Made by a program: the position numbers and the translations under genes
Assembly (NCBI GenBank): GCA_035041965.1
Contig: JAPYMA010000406.1
Span: 1 to 64,000 of the forward strand
Source: Anisakis pegreffii
Taxonomy: Eukaryota; Nematoda; Chromadorea; Rhabditida; Anisakidae
Reading direction: 5' to 3'
Length of the DNA stretch: 64,000 bases
Shown: positions 1 to 9,010 of the stretch, piece by piece
Numbering within the stretch: the stretch's first letter is position 1
Layout of the letters: the number at the start of each line of letters is the position of its first letter
Notes under the pieces: model-generated
What the model saw: only the letters and a program-made list of their open reading frames with translations
The model's database searches: none
Told to the model about the DNA's origin: nothing

Positions 1-326
1 ACCAAAATCCTGAAAAAAATTATTCAATAATCTTTTAAACCCTCTGATTGGAAGTCAGATATACATAAATATACTAAAAGACTACAGTATAAAATTAAAA
101 AATCTCCCCATCGACAATGAGATATAATAAAAATTATACTATAATTTTTTACTCAACAACAAGAGAAAACACCTAGAGGGTATGGACCTCGACTAAAAAT
201 TATCCTATCTTATTTAAGACCTAAAACCACCTAATCTGCAATTAGGTATACTAAATTATACTAAAAGTCCAGAATTTTAACACTGTTGATCTATAAAAAA
301 TCTCAGATTGATAACTATGACCAATT
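1..326. other. AT-rich flank left of the retrotransposon
   Basis: Very AT-rich sequence without a convincing reading frame or a recognisable repeat. It runs directly into the TGT that begins the left LTR. The five bases before the LTR (CAATT) do not match the five bases after the right LTR (TCCTC), so it does not look like the other half of a simple insertion site. Confidence 0.5.
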
Positions 327-1012
327 TGTTCTCGACGACAAATCTTATGTTGTTGAGTGGCGTTGTGTTGTGCGGTAACGAGGGAACGAATAGTAGGATT
401 TTATTTGACAATATGATGATGATGTAAGGTTATATTATACAAAGTGAGAAAATGATTGATGGGGATAGGTTATGCAAAAGGGAAGGTGACGGCTCCTTGT
501 TGAAGGTGATGACAAGATAACGGATAGAGTATCCGTTTATCTTATGTCGTTGGGTCAGTCGTTGGTTATCGTAGCGCAGTTGTCGTTGTGTTGTTAGCAG
601 CAATGATCGCAATGATCCATGTGATTGTATTTATACCCTTCTTGATTCGGGACTGCGTGCTGTTCCGACAAATTCCATTTAGAAGATCCAGGTTACGATA
701 ACCGGCTGTGGTGCGTAGATTTGTTTTCCGACAAATTCCATTTAGAAGATCCAGGTTACAATAACCGGCTGTGGTGCGTAGATTTGTTCCTTGAAGACAA
801 CGAGCTGATCTCAATACGTGTATTGCTCCAATTGTCCTGCTGTTCAAACGGCTTTTGGGGCCGCTATTTGATTGATCACTGTTTACGTATTTATTACTAG
901 TTTGGAGATTTGCTTAAAATGACATTTGAATGTCATTAATCATTTCCTAATTTAAATCTATTATTTATGGATTATGGAGGATTATTGAGGTTTACTCGCG
1001 GAGTTCGCGACA
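327..1012 (-). repeat. 3' LTR of the BEL/Pao element
   Basis: 686-bp direct repeat of 8322-9010 with the same TGT...ACA ends. The polyprotein stop codon at 1043 lies only 30 bases from its inner edge. The bases next to the LTR on the minus strand are CTCGGGAG, a short purine-rich run that could serve as plus-strand primer. An AATAAA on the minus strand is at 400-405. Differences from the partner LTR include scattered substitutions and a small replaced block around 595-602. Confidence 0.92.
663..788. repeat. 63-bp tandem duplication inside the 3' LTR
   Basis: Two adjacent 63-bp units (663-725 and 726-788), each running from TTCCGACAAATTCC to GATTTGTT, nearly identical. The same duplication is present in the other LTR, so it predates this insertion. 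Tandem units of this kind in LTRs are often enhancer-like, but nothing here proves that role. Confidence 0.85.
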
Positions 1013-1042
1013 CTCCCGAGCGGAAAAAAAGTCTCACATTTG

Positions 1043-4000
1043 TCATAGTGGACTTATTAAGGGTGAAAATATTGATGCAGGCCTTTGGAGTCGGATCCCA
1101 GGCGTTGCATTTGTTATCCTCGGGCGTTGTACCACCATTGTTGAATTTGTTGGTTCCGGGCGTCGTACCATTTCCTTGAGTTCGATGCCTGTGGCAGTCA
1201 CGCGTTCGTTGTCGGAGGTGGATGGGAATTGGATTCGGACGTTGTTACTCGAGCCGAGGCATCCAGTGAACTTTAAGTACAGCAAAAGCGCTGCGATTCC
1301 CAACAGGGTAACTCCGATGATGATCGCGATGATTACGTATCGGTTGCTGATCGTATTGAGAACAGCTTGTATTTCCTCGGCTGTTTTGGTGACTCGATCT
1401 TCAGCCATCCATAAGATTTTTTCGCCCTCATTCCTCAAACTGTCGAATGTACCGTCCGTCGGTGTATCTGAACCGACGTCGGCGCTAACTTGCTGCATTT
1501 CTTGATGTAAGAGCGAGAGAGCTTGATCAATACGTTGCCTTTCCAAGTTAGGCAATGGACTAGCCTTGAACGTAAACTCGTCTATCGTCTGATTGGATGA
1601 TGACGAATTGGAATCGGTCGTGATATTGCTGTCACACGTCGATACCAGTAACGCATCGTCTGATAGTCGAATTGCTTCGACATCTGTTCGTTGTAACAAG
1701 ATCCTAGCTGCTATTGTAGCTGGGCTAGTTCTTGCTATGAGATTGACGGCATTATTTGACTCACATATTGATTGTTCCATTCTCGGGAAGTGCTGATTGA
1801 TTTGTCTCCGAAGAAGGTTGTAGACGAACTGTAGCTTGACGTTTATTGGGTCATAGCGTGATTTTGACTTTTCCCAGAAATATCCAAGTATTGAGTTCTT
1901 ATCGTCTGAGAAAATAGTCTTATTCATATAAGGTGAGAAACTAGCCGCAATGTCTTTTTCGTGTTCTCGATTCATTATGCTTACCCATCTAGGGTTAGAT
2001 GCCATCCATTTTGAAAATGATCCGCGTATACTTTTGTCCTCGAATACCATTGCGAAATCGTTTTCCAATAAATATACTTGTTGTATATCGCATTTAGGTA
2101 AGGCAGGAACATAATGTTTTAATCCGAAAGAGGCTTCCAAACCTTTCACGCTAACAAAATGTGGAGTAGCGTACACTGTGTAGGTGCCCAACAGTTTGTA
2201 GTGACATTGTTCGTTAGCATTCGTAACGTTCCAAATTAGCGTATGATCAGTGATGCAGACACCATCTTTGGCTTTGCATTCGGCCGACACACTTCGATTG
2301 GTTTCGAAGAGCCGATCATCGGCATAGATAGCAACCGAGCCATATTGTAAGACGTAATTAGACGTTGTTTGACATCTCGTTCCGATCCAGCCGAAAGAGT
2401 AATCTTCTGGTACGTCGGTTTCCCATCGGTTGTTTGATCGTAAGACCATTTGATTTCCATCAATTTTCTTTGTGCGGATTATTTCCGTACATAATTGAGG
2501 TGAAATGCCAGAAACATTTGTATAGTCCGATGTCACGGATAAGGTGAGGTGGAAAAACGAGTTAGTACATACCGTTCTTGAGTGGTTCGTACATGAGTAG
2601 GCTGGAGTGGTGACATATGTTCGAGTGTAGATCGTTGCTTCCGTCCACACACTTCCGCCACCTCGTTCCATCACACTACAGTTTCGGTAAGCGGGAAAGC
2701 GTACTGGAACGCCCCCTTTTGGGTTTCCACATTTCGTTGCTTCACCAAATTGCGTAATGATGGCTAATAGTAAGAGACATGATGTCAACGTCGTACTGGT
2801 TTCGAGCGCTCGCGTTCTGGATCGTGTTATTGGTCCTTGATACTGGTTATTTGAGTTTTTCCTCTCTTCGCTGCCTTTCGGTGTTCTATTTTCACCGTTT
2901 GTCGCCTGCGTTTTGTCACGTTGTGTTCGTGCGAAAGCTGCGTCATCGTTATGGATTTCCAGTGGGTAGAGTAGATTCACTGGGCGTGATAGGTTTTTAT
3001 TGTTGGTACCACAGTTGAGTTCCGCGGATCGAATATTTCCATCTATTCCCGTGATGAGTTTGTCGATAACGCCCAATTTCCAGAGCGGGCGAGGCTTCGA
3101 TTCATCATGCATGATTACTACTTCCCCCAACTGGGGCAATCTATGAGTAATTATTTTTCCCGACTTGTGGTTTCTTTGAGTACGTTCTCGAAGACTTAAT
3201 AAGTAATCAGTCTCCCAAGCATCCCAAAAACGTTCGATGAATCGTTTAGAGTGCGTCCAAGATCTAACCAGTATGTCTCGATTATTAGCTGATTCCATAT
3301 ATTCTTCATCAGATTCGGAATTGGTATCTCGGAATCCTGGGGAAGTTGACATATTTGTTGCAGGAGTGATTAGATCGATTGGCCTTATGACTTGAAGTGA
3401 TTCTTTATCTACGTAAGTCAACGGCCTCGAGTTCACCAGTGATTCGCACTCACTGATTAGGGTTTTTAAGTGTTCGTCGCTGATAAAGGCTCGTCCAATC
3501 ATTCGTTTGAGAGCCTTTTTTGTAGTTTGAATCATTCTTTCGTAAACGCCCCCTTGCCATGGAGCAAATTCCGTTATATTTTTCCATTGTACACGGCTAA
3601 GAATTTGGCTTACTGTTTTTGCTGCGAGTATGAAAGTTGGCGCATTGTCGGATATTATCAACTTTGGTTGTCCCCATCGAGCAACGAATCTTCGAAAGCT
3701 TAGGATGAAGGCTTCTGTTGAGCAATCGGTTACGACTTCCAGATGTACTGCTCGAGTCCACAGGCATGTGAACAGAGATATCCATCGTTTCGAGGTCCTT
3801 TCATTTGTGGCAGACGCTTTGATGCGAATAGGACCAAAGTAATCCAACCCAACATTGGTAAATGGATTGGTTGGAATTGTGCGTTCAGCTGGTAATTCCG
3901 GGAAAGGCGGCAGTTTGAATGGTTTCGCCTTCCAACGTTTGCACTCCATGCAGTGTCTTTGTATAGTATTCTGGATAGTGGCTCTTCCTTGCGGTATCCA

Positions 4001-7000
4001 GAATCGTTTGCGAATTGTGTTTAAAGTATGAGCGGTACCTGCATGAGCGAGTTGGTTGTGAGCGTCCAGTATGATAAGACGCGTCAGCGCATTGTTTTTT
4101 GGTAGAAATATAGGGTGAATGTTGTCTTTTGGAAGACGAGAAGCCATTACGCGTCCTCCACATCGATAGATACCTTCGTCTTGGAACATATCGAACGTAG
4201 TTTTCTCTTCGGATTTGATTTGTTTGTTTTGAATATCTTTCAAAAGATAGAATTCCGCAATTGTTAGATCTTCTGCCGTGAAAGGCCCAAATGAACTAAC
4301 GGAAGCCCATTTGGCTGTAGAACGGCTTTTCATTGTCTTCGTAGCGAACCGTAGGACCGCAGCTGTTGAGTTCAGGAGTCGATTGTAGTTGCTGAAGTGT
4401 TCAGGGTTGAAGATCGATGGCTTATCACACTCGATTGTCGTAAGGCACGTCGTTCGTTCTTCATCATGAGCAGTGGGCTTCGAATGAAACGGTTCAGGCC
4501 ATTCTGATTCAGGTCGTTCCACGAATTTCGGTCCATGGAACCATTCCTTGTGTTGGATTAATTCTCTCGGTTGAATACCCCTGGTAGCGAGATCAGCAGG
4601 GTTCAAAACACCCGGAACATATCGAAATTCGATATTTTGATATGCTTTTATTTTTTCCACTTGATTTCGAATGAATCGTTGGCTTTGATTATTTAGCTCT
4701 ATCCATGAGAGTGAACACTGGCTGTCTGACCATAGGATCCGTGGTACATCTGATTGAAGTTCAGAACTAACGTGATTGAGTAGTCGAGTTCCAATTAAGA
4801 TTGCGAGTAGCTCTAAACGTGGGATTGTGAGTCCTTTGATTGGTGCAAGGCGACTTTTTGCCATGATGAGGTTGCAGCCGGCATCTGATTTGATATACAC
4901 GGCTGCAGCATAAGCGTCTTTCGAAGCATCGACGAAGCAATGAATTGCTTTGGGTTGACCAATATTTCTACTGATTTCGATCAGTTGATTCTTCCATCCC
5001 TTCGCTATAGAGTGGAAATTGTTCATGTCCGTATCGTTTAAAGGCTCATCCCATTTGTATTTAAGCTCCCATAATGACTGAATCAGGATTTTGATTGGCA
5101 GTATTGTGGGAGTGAGGTACCCCAACGGATCAAATATACTCGCGATCCAAGACAGGATTGATCGTTTTGTAACGTTCACTTCATTAAATTCCTTGAAGCT
5201 GAAACTTATTATATCGGATTGAACATTCCAAGATATTCCTAACACTTTGCTTTTTATGGTGTCCTGCCGTTCACTAGGTTCCCAGTGGCTACGGACTTCT
5301 TTGTTGTTCGAGTTGAATTCTCGAAGATTCATGGAGGCTTTAGCAAATAATTTCTTTGCGGCTTCCATTTTGTTAATTGCTTCGTTCGTTGCAGCTGCTG
5401 TGATCATAATATTGTCCACGTACGCATTGTCGATTAGTTCCTTCGCGATTGATGAAGTATCATTCTTTTTCAAATGATAACGGATTGTGGCTGCTAACAG
5501 AAACGGCGATGCGATGACTCCAAATGGAATTCTTTTGAATCGAAAGATTCTGAGATTTTCCGCACTTAATGCTTGATCAGAGTCTTTGGGCCACAGGAAT
5601 CGAGTTGAATCTCGATCCATTGTTTGTAAGCCGATTTGTAGAAAGGCCTTTTCGATGTCTCCGATGATGACGATCTCAGCTACTCGGAAACGTAAGAGGA
5701 CGCCGGATAAATCTGGTAAGTAGACGGGCCCACGTAGTATGGCTTCGTTTAGGCTACATCCACCTGTTCGCATCTTACTTGAGGCATCGAATACAAGACG
5801 AACCTTTGTAGTTACGCTTGTTGACTTGACGACGGTTTGTATCGGCATATAGTACGATCGAAGTTGTTCTTCCTGACCAGTAACTTCTTCGATCACACCG
5901 GAGTCCAGCTGCTCTTGTATTATATCTCCACACTTTTGTCGGAGATTTTCGTTCTGTCGTAGACTGCGCAAGGTTGAGCACAGTCGACGATGACAGAGCG
6001 AGTAATTGTTGGAGAATTGTTTGTCATCTTTCCATGGCCAACAAACGTGGTATCGGTTGTTACTGAATTTAATGGTGTTATTAAACCTTTGAATTGCCAC
6101 TTCGTCGTCCGTAATTGCTGGATTCTCCATTATGCCGATTAGCTCCAGTTTCCAAAATCTCTCCACCGGATCTTCTGATATTGACGTCGTCACAGTGAGA
6201 GAGTCGGCCGATGGGTTGTCGTATGGATCGGTTTTTCCTTTACCACTCAATATCATTCCCAGACGGGATTGGAAGAGAGTAAAACCAGATGGTAGTTTTG
6301 TAGCGGATGCTAAATCCAAGATTCGATCCATTTGATCCACACCAATGAGAACCGATACTGGAGCTGCTTGCGTTTCGAGTGAAAGAATACTTCTCTGTGT
6401 GAGTAATTTTGCGGGTAACTCCACAGTAAGTATTTTATGCGTAAGTTTTGGAACAACTAACGCACGAATTGTAGTTGGCCCGTCGTTTCGAGCCACTTGA
6501 ATTTCGACGATATCGGTTTGCGCGAGTTGGGTTGTAGTTTCTCCAAATCCGCTAATTGTAACTGGTCTTCTGCCGATAATTGGCAGGTTGAGCTGCTGTA
6601 CCAGTTCTTTAGTGACATATGTGCTGTCACTACCGCTGTCGAACAGCACCACTGCCTTGTATCTTTGGTCAGGATTGTTTGGATTGATGACGTCGGCATA
6701 CGTCGTCGGCAGTAGTATTTGATTCGTAGCGAAATTGTCTTCGCCAGAATCTCGTTGCCCAAAAAGTGCAGTGTTAACTCGATTTAACTGCATACTTGAT
6801 ATATTATTGTTGTTGCTGACAGCGGTTGCCATTGTCGGTTGTCGTCTCGATTGTCGTGCACCTCGACTGCCACCGCTTGCATGCTGATGGCTCGATCGAC
6901 TTGTTTTCTTCGCGGCTTCGTAGCAGAAGGCCTGATGGTGATTCGCCTTCCCGCAATAATAGCACGGGATCTTGCTCCAGCAGTCTTTCGCTATATGGTC

Positions 7001-8257
7001 CTTTTTCAGGCACCGTAGGCAAAGCTTCTGTTGCTTTGCGTTGTTTGTACGGCTTTCCGCCGAATTGTATTGCTCACATCGAGCTGCCCAGTGCTTGCCT
7101 CCACAGAAGGGGCATGCACCTGAGCTATTGTATTTGTTGAAGACGATACCTGGTCCTCGTTGTTGTTGCTGCTGAGTGATCGTGAACGCGGAGCTGGATT
7201 CCACGTCCTTGTCTTGACCAATCGATTTTTGTCGTTCGACCGGATGTGACCACTTGATGTTTTCGCGCACCTTCACCATCAATTGTAGCTTCGCACACAG
7301 TTGGTCCACGTTCCAATCGTCTGCGTGTTGTTTGTCGTTGTAAATCTCCAGTAACGCCCATTGAGGCAATTTGCCCTCAATGAGCGTTTCTAGAAGTGGG
7401 TCGTTGACGTTATCTCCCAATTCTCTCAATTGACGTATTATCGTCATGAGAGAATTGACTGACTCGCAGAACGAGTAACGGTCGACCGCCTTCATAGATT
7501 GAAGACTTCGGTGCAATTTTCGGCGCAGAGAATCAGATTCTCCGAACCGTTCGAACAACGCATCTTTTATTGCGTTATAGTTCGATTCTTGTATGGCGAA
7601 GCCAGCCACTGCGCGGGCAGCTTCACCTTGTAAGCTACTTATTAAATAAGTGAGCTTGTGCACCGTCGCAATTGGTGCATTGTCGACTGAATATTTGAAT
7701 GAGGCCCAGAATGTTGGCCATAATATTGGGTCACCGTGAAATATGGGGAGTTGAAGTTTGGGCAATTGAACCCATGAATTATTTGATGTATTTGTTTCTG
7801 GTTGGGTGGGAGTTGGATAAATTTCTGGTCTGGAGATGGCATTTTCTGGATCATCGGAAATTGCCTTACTTGTTGAGGGGAGGGGGGTGGGCGATAAGGT
7901 TTCATCGATAATATCAATATTAGAAATGATCTCATCGATCATATCTTTGCCTTGCGAAATAATGGCAAAGAAACCTGTGGGTTCGGCGATTGTTTGGGTA
8001 TATTGTTCGATTTCCTCGTTTGTCGTTCCTTTCGATTTCAACGCTTTTCTCCATTCGTCGGCGTAGAATTGTAGATCGTCGATGTTTCGACCGATCTTCC
8101 TCTTTGCCAACTGGTATCCTTGTCGGGTGGACCTCAAATAACTTGTGAGGTCCGTCCTGGCTGCTTCACACGTCCAATCGATGGCGGTAGTGCTGTCGAG
8201 TATTCCAGTGAGCGTAGCAGTTAACTGATTAACAATAGGAATAATGATGGCAGTCAT
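1043..8257 (-). CDS. Gag-Pol-Env polyprotein of a BEL/Pao retroelement
   Basis: One uninterrupted frame of 2404 residues. The N-terminal part is Gag, ending with zinc knuckles at about residues 385-450 (CX2CX4HX4C-type cysteine clusters). The aspartic protease active site (DSG) is near residue 540. The reverse transcriptase catalytic box reads YVDN near 946, where many polymerases have YVDD. An RNase H-like region starts near 1105 (CFVDAS). The integrase shows an HHCC zinc region at about 1400-1440 and D, D and E residues near 1471, 1535 and 1570. An envelope-like part begins with a hydrophobic signal-like segment near 1825, is Cys- and N-glycosylation-site-rich, and ends with a transmembrane helix near 2300-2325 and a short tail. 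Fusion of Env in frame with Pol is unusual; elements of this group often place Env in a separate frame. No internal stop or frameshift was seen, so it may be coding-competent. Confidence 0.93.
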   Translation of the reverse strand: MTAIIIPIVNQLTATLTGILDSTTAIDWTCEAARTDLTSYLRSTRQGYQLAKRKIGRNIDDLQFYADEWRKALKSKGTTNEEIEQYTQTIAEPTGFFAIISQGKDMIDEIISNIDIIDETLSPTPLPSTSKAISDDPENAISRPEIYPTPTQPETNTSNNSWVQLPKLQLPIFHGDPILWPTFWASFKYSVDNAPIATVHKLTYLISSLQGEAARAVAGFAIQESNYNAIKDALFERFGESDSLRRKLHRSLQSMKAVDRYSFCESVNSLMTIIRQLRELGDNVNDPLLETLIEGKLPQWALLEIYNDKQHADDWNVDQLCAKLQLMVKVRENIKWSHPVERQKSIGQDKDVESSSAFTITQQQQQRGPGIVFNKYNSSGACPFCGGKHWAARCEQYNSAESRTNNAKQQKLCLRCLKKDHIAKDCWSKIPCYYCGKANHHQAFCYEAAKKTSRSSHQHASGGSRGARQSRRQPTMATAVSNNNNISSMQLNRVNTALFGQRDSGEDNFATNQILLPTTYADVINPNNPDQRYKAVVLFDSGSDSTYVTKELVQQLNLPIIGRRPVTISGFGETTTQLAQTDIVEIQVARNDGPTTIRALVVPKLTHKILTVELPAKLLTQRSILSLETQAAPVSVLIGVDQMDRILDLASATKLPSGFTLFQSRLGMILSGKGKTDPYDNPSADSLTVTTSISEDPVERFWKLELIGIMENPAITDDEVAIQRFNNTIKFSNNRYHVCWPWKDDKQFSNNYSLCHRRLCSTLRSLRQNENLRQKCGDIIQEQLDSGVIEEVTGQEEQLRSYYMPIQTVVKSTSVTTKVRLVFDASSKMRTGGCSLNEAILRGPVYLPDLSGVLLRFRVAEIVIIGDIEKAFLQIGLQTMDRDSTRFLWPKDSDQALSAENLRIFRFKRIPFGVIASPFLLAATIRYHLKKNDTSSIAKELIDNAYVDNIMITAAATNEAINKMEAAKKLFAKASMNLREFNSNNKEVRSHWEPSERQDTIKSKVLGISWNVQSDIISFSFKEFNEVNVTKRSILSWIASIFDPLGYLTPTILPIKILIQSLWELKYKWDEPLNDTDMNNFHSIAKGWKNQLIEISRNIGQPKAIHCFVDASKDAYAAAVYIKSDAGCNLIMAKSRLAPIKGLTIPRLELLAILIGTRLLNHVSSELQSDVPRILWSDSQCSLSWIELNNQSQRFIRNQVEKIKAYQNIEFRYVPGVLNPADLATRGIQPRELIQHKEWFHGPKFVERPESEWPEPFHSKPTAHDEERTTCLTTIECDKPSIFNPEHFSNYNRLLNSTAAVLRFATKTMKSRSTAKWASVSSFGPFTAEDLTIAEFYLLKDIQNKQIKSEEKTTFDMFQDEGIYRCGGRVMASRLPKDNIHPIFLPKNNALTRLIILDAHNQLAHAGTAHTLNTIRKRFWIPQGRATIQNTIQRHCMECKRWKAKPFKLPPFPELPAERTIPTNPFTNVGLDYFGPIRIKASATNERTSKRWISLFTCLWTRAVHLEVVTDCSTEAFILSFRRFVARWGQPKLIISDNAPTFILAAKTVSQILSRVQWKNITEFAPWQGGVYERMIQTTKKALKRMIGRAFISDEHLKTLISECESLVNSRPLTYVDKESLQVIRPIDLITPATNMSTSPGFRDTNSESDEEYMESANNRDILVRSWTHSKRFIERFWDAWETDYLLSLRERTQRNHKSGKIITHRLPQLGEVVIMHDESKPRPLWKLGVIDKLITGIDGNIRSAELNCGTNNKNLSRPVNLLYPLEIHNDDAAFARTQRDKTQATNGENRTPKGSEERKNSNNQYQGPITRSRTRALETSTTLTSCLLLLAIITQFGEATKCGNPKGGVPVRFPAYRNCSVMERGGGSVWTEATIYTRTYVTTPAYSCTNHSRTVCTNSFFHLTLSVTSDYTNVSGISPQLCTEIIRTKKIDGNQMVLRSNNRWETDVPEDYSFGWIGTRCQTTSNYVLQYGSVAIYADDRLFETNRSVSAECKAKDGVCITDHTLIWNVTNANEQCHYKLLGTYTVYATPHFVSVKGLEASFGLKHYVPALPKCDIQQVYLLENDFAMVFEDKSIRGSFSKWMASNPRWVSIMNREHEKDIAASFSPYMNKTIFSDDKNSILGYFWEKSKSRYDPINVKLQFVYNLLRRQINQHFPRMEQSICESNNAVNLIARTSPATIAARILLQRTDVEAIRLSDDALLVSTCDSNITTDSNSSSSNQTIDEFTFKASPLPNLERQRIDQALSLLHQEMQQVSADVGSDTPTDGTFDSLRNEGEKILWMAEDRVTKTAEEIQAVLNTISNRYVIIAIIIGVTLLGIAALLLYLKFTGCLGSSNNVRIQFPSTSDNERVTATGIELKEMVRRPEPTNSTMVVQRPRITNATPGIRLQRPASIFSPLISPL

Positions 8258-8265
8258 GGTGAGTT

Positions 8266-8275
8266 TCTTACCTCA
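8266..8275 (-). promoter_or_regulatory. Candidate 5' splice site in the retroelement leader
   Basis: The minus strand reads GAG then GTAAGA, a near-perfect nematode splice donor, 13 bases upstream of the polyprotein ATG at 8257. A leader donor in this place could make a subgenomic envelope mRNA by skipping gag-pol. No acceptor was proven. Confidence 0.4.
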
Positions 8276-8290
8276 CCGGCTGGGCCCCCA
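8273..8290 (-). promoter_or_regulatory. Candidate primer-binding site
   Basis: On the minus strand the stretch beginning TGGGGGCCCAGCCGG lies about 30 bases inside the 5' LTR. Primer-binding sites of LTR elements start with TGG, complementary to the tRNA CCA end, so this is the best candidate. The distance from the LTR is larger than usual and I could not match it to a particular tRNA. Confidence 0.4.
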
Positions 8291-8321
8291 GATGTCGAGA
8301 AGAATAAAATTAGGAAAGATT

Positions 8322-9010
8322 TGTTCTCGACGACAAATCTTATGTTGTTGAGTGGCGTTGTGTTGTGCGGTAACGAGGGAACGAATAGTAGGATTTTATT
8401 TGACAATATGATGATGATGTAAGGTTATATTATACAATAGTGAGAAATTGATTGATGGGGATAGGTTACGCAAAAAGGGAAGGTGACGGCTCCTTGTTGA
8501 AGGTGATGACAAGATAACGGATAGAGTATCCGTTTATCTTATGTCGTTGGGTCAGTCGTTGATTATCGTAACGCAGTTGTCGTTGTATTGTTTGTCGAGT
8601 GATCGCAATGATCCATGTGATTGTATTTATACCCTTCTTGATTCGGAACTGCGTGCTGTTCCGACAAATTCCATTTAGAAGATCCAGGTTACAATCACCG
8701 GCTGTGGTGCGTAGATTTGTTTTCCGACAAATTCCATTTAGAAGATCCAGGTTACAATAACCGGCTGTGGTGCGTAGATTTGTTCCTTGAGGACAACGAG
8801 CTGATCTCAATACGTGTCTTGCTCCAATTGTCCTGCTGTTCAAACGGTTTTTGGGGCCGTTATTTGATTGATCACTGTTTACCTATTTATTACTAGTTTG
8901 GAGATTTGCTTAAAAATGACATTTGAATGTCATTAATCATTTTCTAATTTAAATCTATTATTATGGATTATGGAGGATTATTGAGGTTTTTACTCGCGGA
9001 GTTCGCGACA
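8322..9010 (-). repeat. 5' LTR of the BEL/Pao element
   Basis: 689-bp direct repeat of 327-1012. On the plus strand it starts TGTTCTCGACGAC and ends TTCGCGACA. Being upstream of the minus-strand polyprotein it should act as promoter LTR. On the minus strand it contains an AATAAA (8395-8400) and, about 30 bases upstream of that, a TATAATATA-like stretch near 8425-8437. It also carries the internal 63-bp tandem duplication listed separately. Confidence 0.92.
8659..8784. repeat. 63-bp tandem duplication inside the 5' LTR
   Basis: Two adjacent 63-bp units (8659-8721 and 8722-8784), counterparts of 663-788. The units differ from one another at only one or two positions. Confidence 0.85.

Larger units (their letters stand above)
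327..9010 (-). mobile_element. BEL/Pao LTR retrotransposon with envelope-like region, apparently full length
   Basis: An 8.7-kb element bounded by two direct LTRs that both begin TGT and end ACA on the plus strand. It is transcribed leftwards: the 5' LTR is 8322-9010 and the 3' LTR is 327-1012. Between them lies one open frame of 2404 codons. The domain order is Gag with zinc knuckles, aspartic protease, reverse transcriptase, RNase H, integrase, then an envelope-like glycoprotein. This order, the LTR-gag-pol-env layout and the YVDN polymerase box fit the BEL/Pao superfamily (Belpaoviridae), of which nematode members with env are known (Tas, Cer elements). The LTRs differ at roughly 3% of positions plus a few indels by eye, so insertion is not extremely recent, yet the frame is intact. 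No target-site duplication is visible. Confidence 0.93.
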
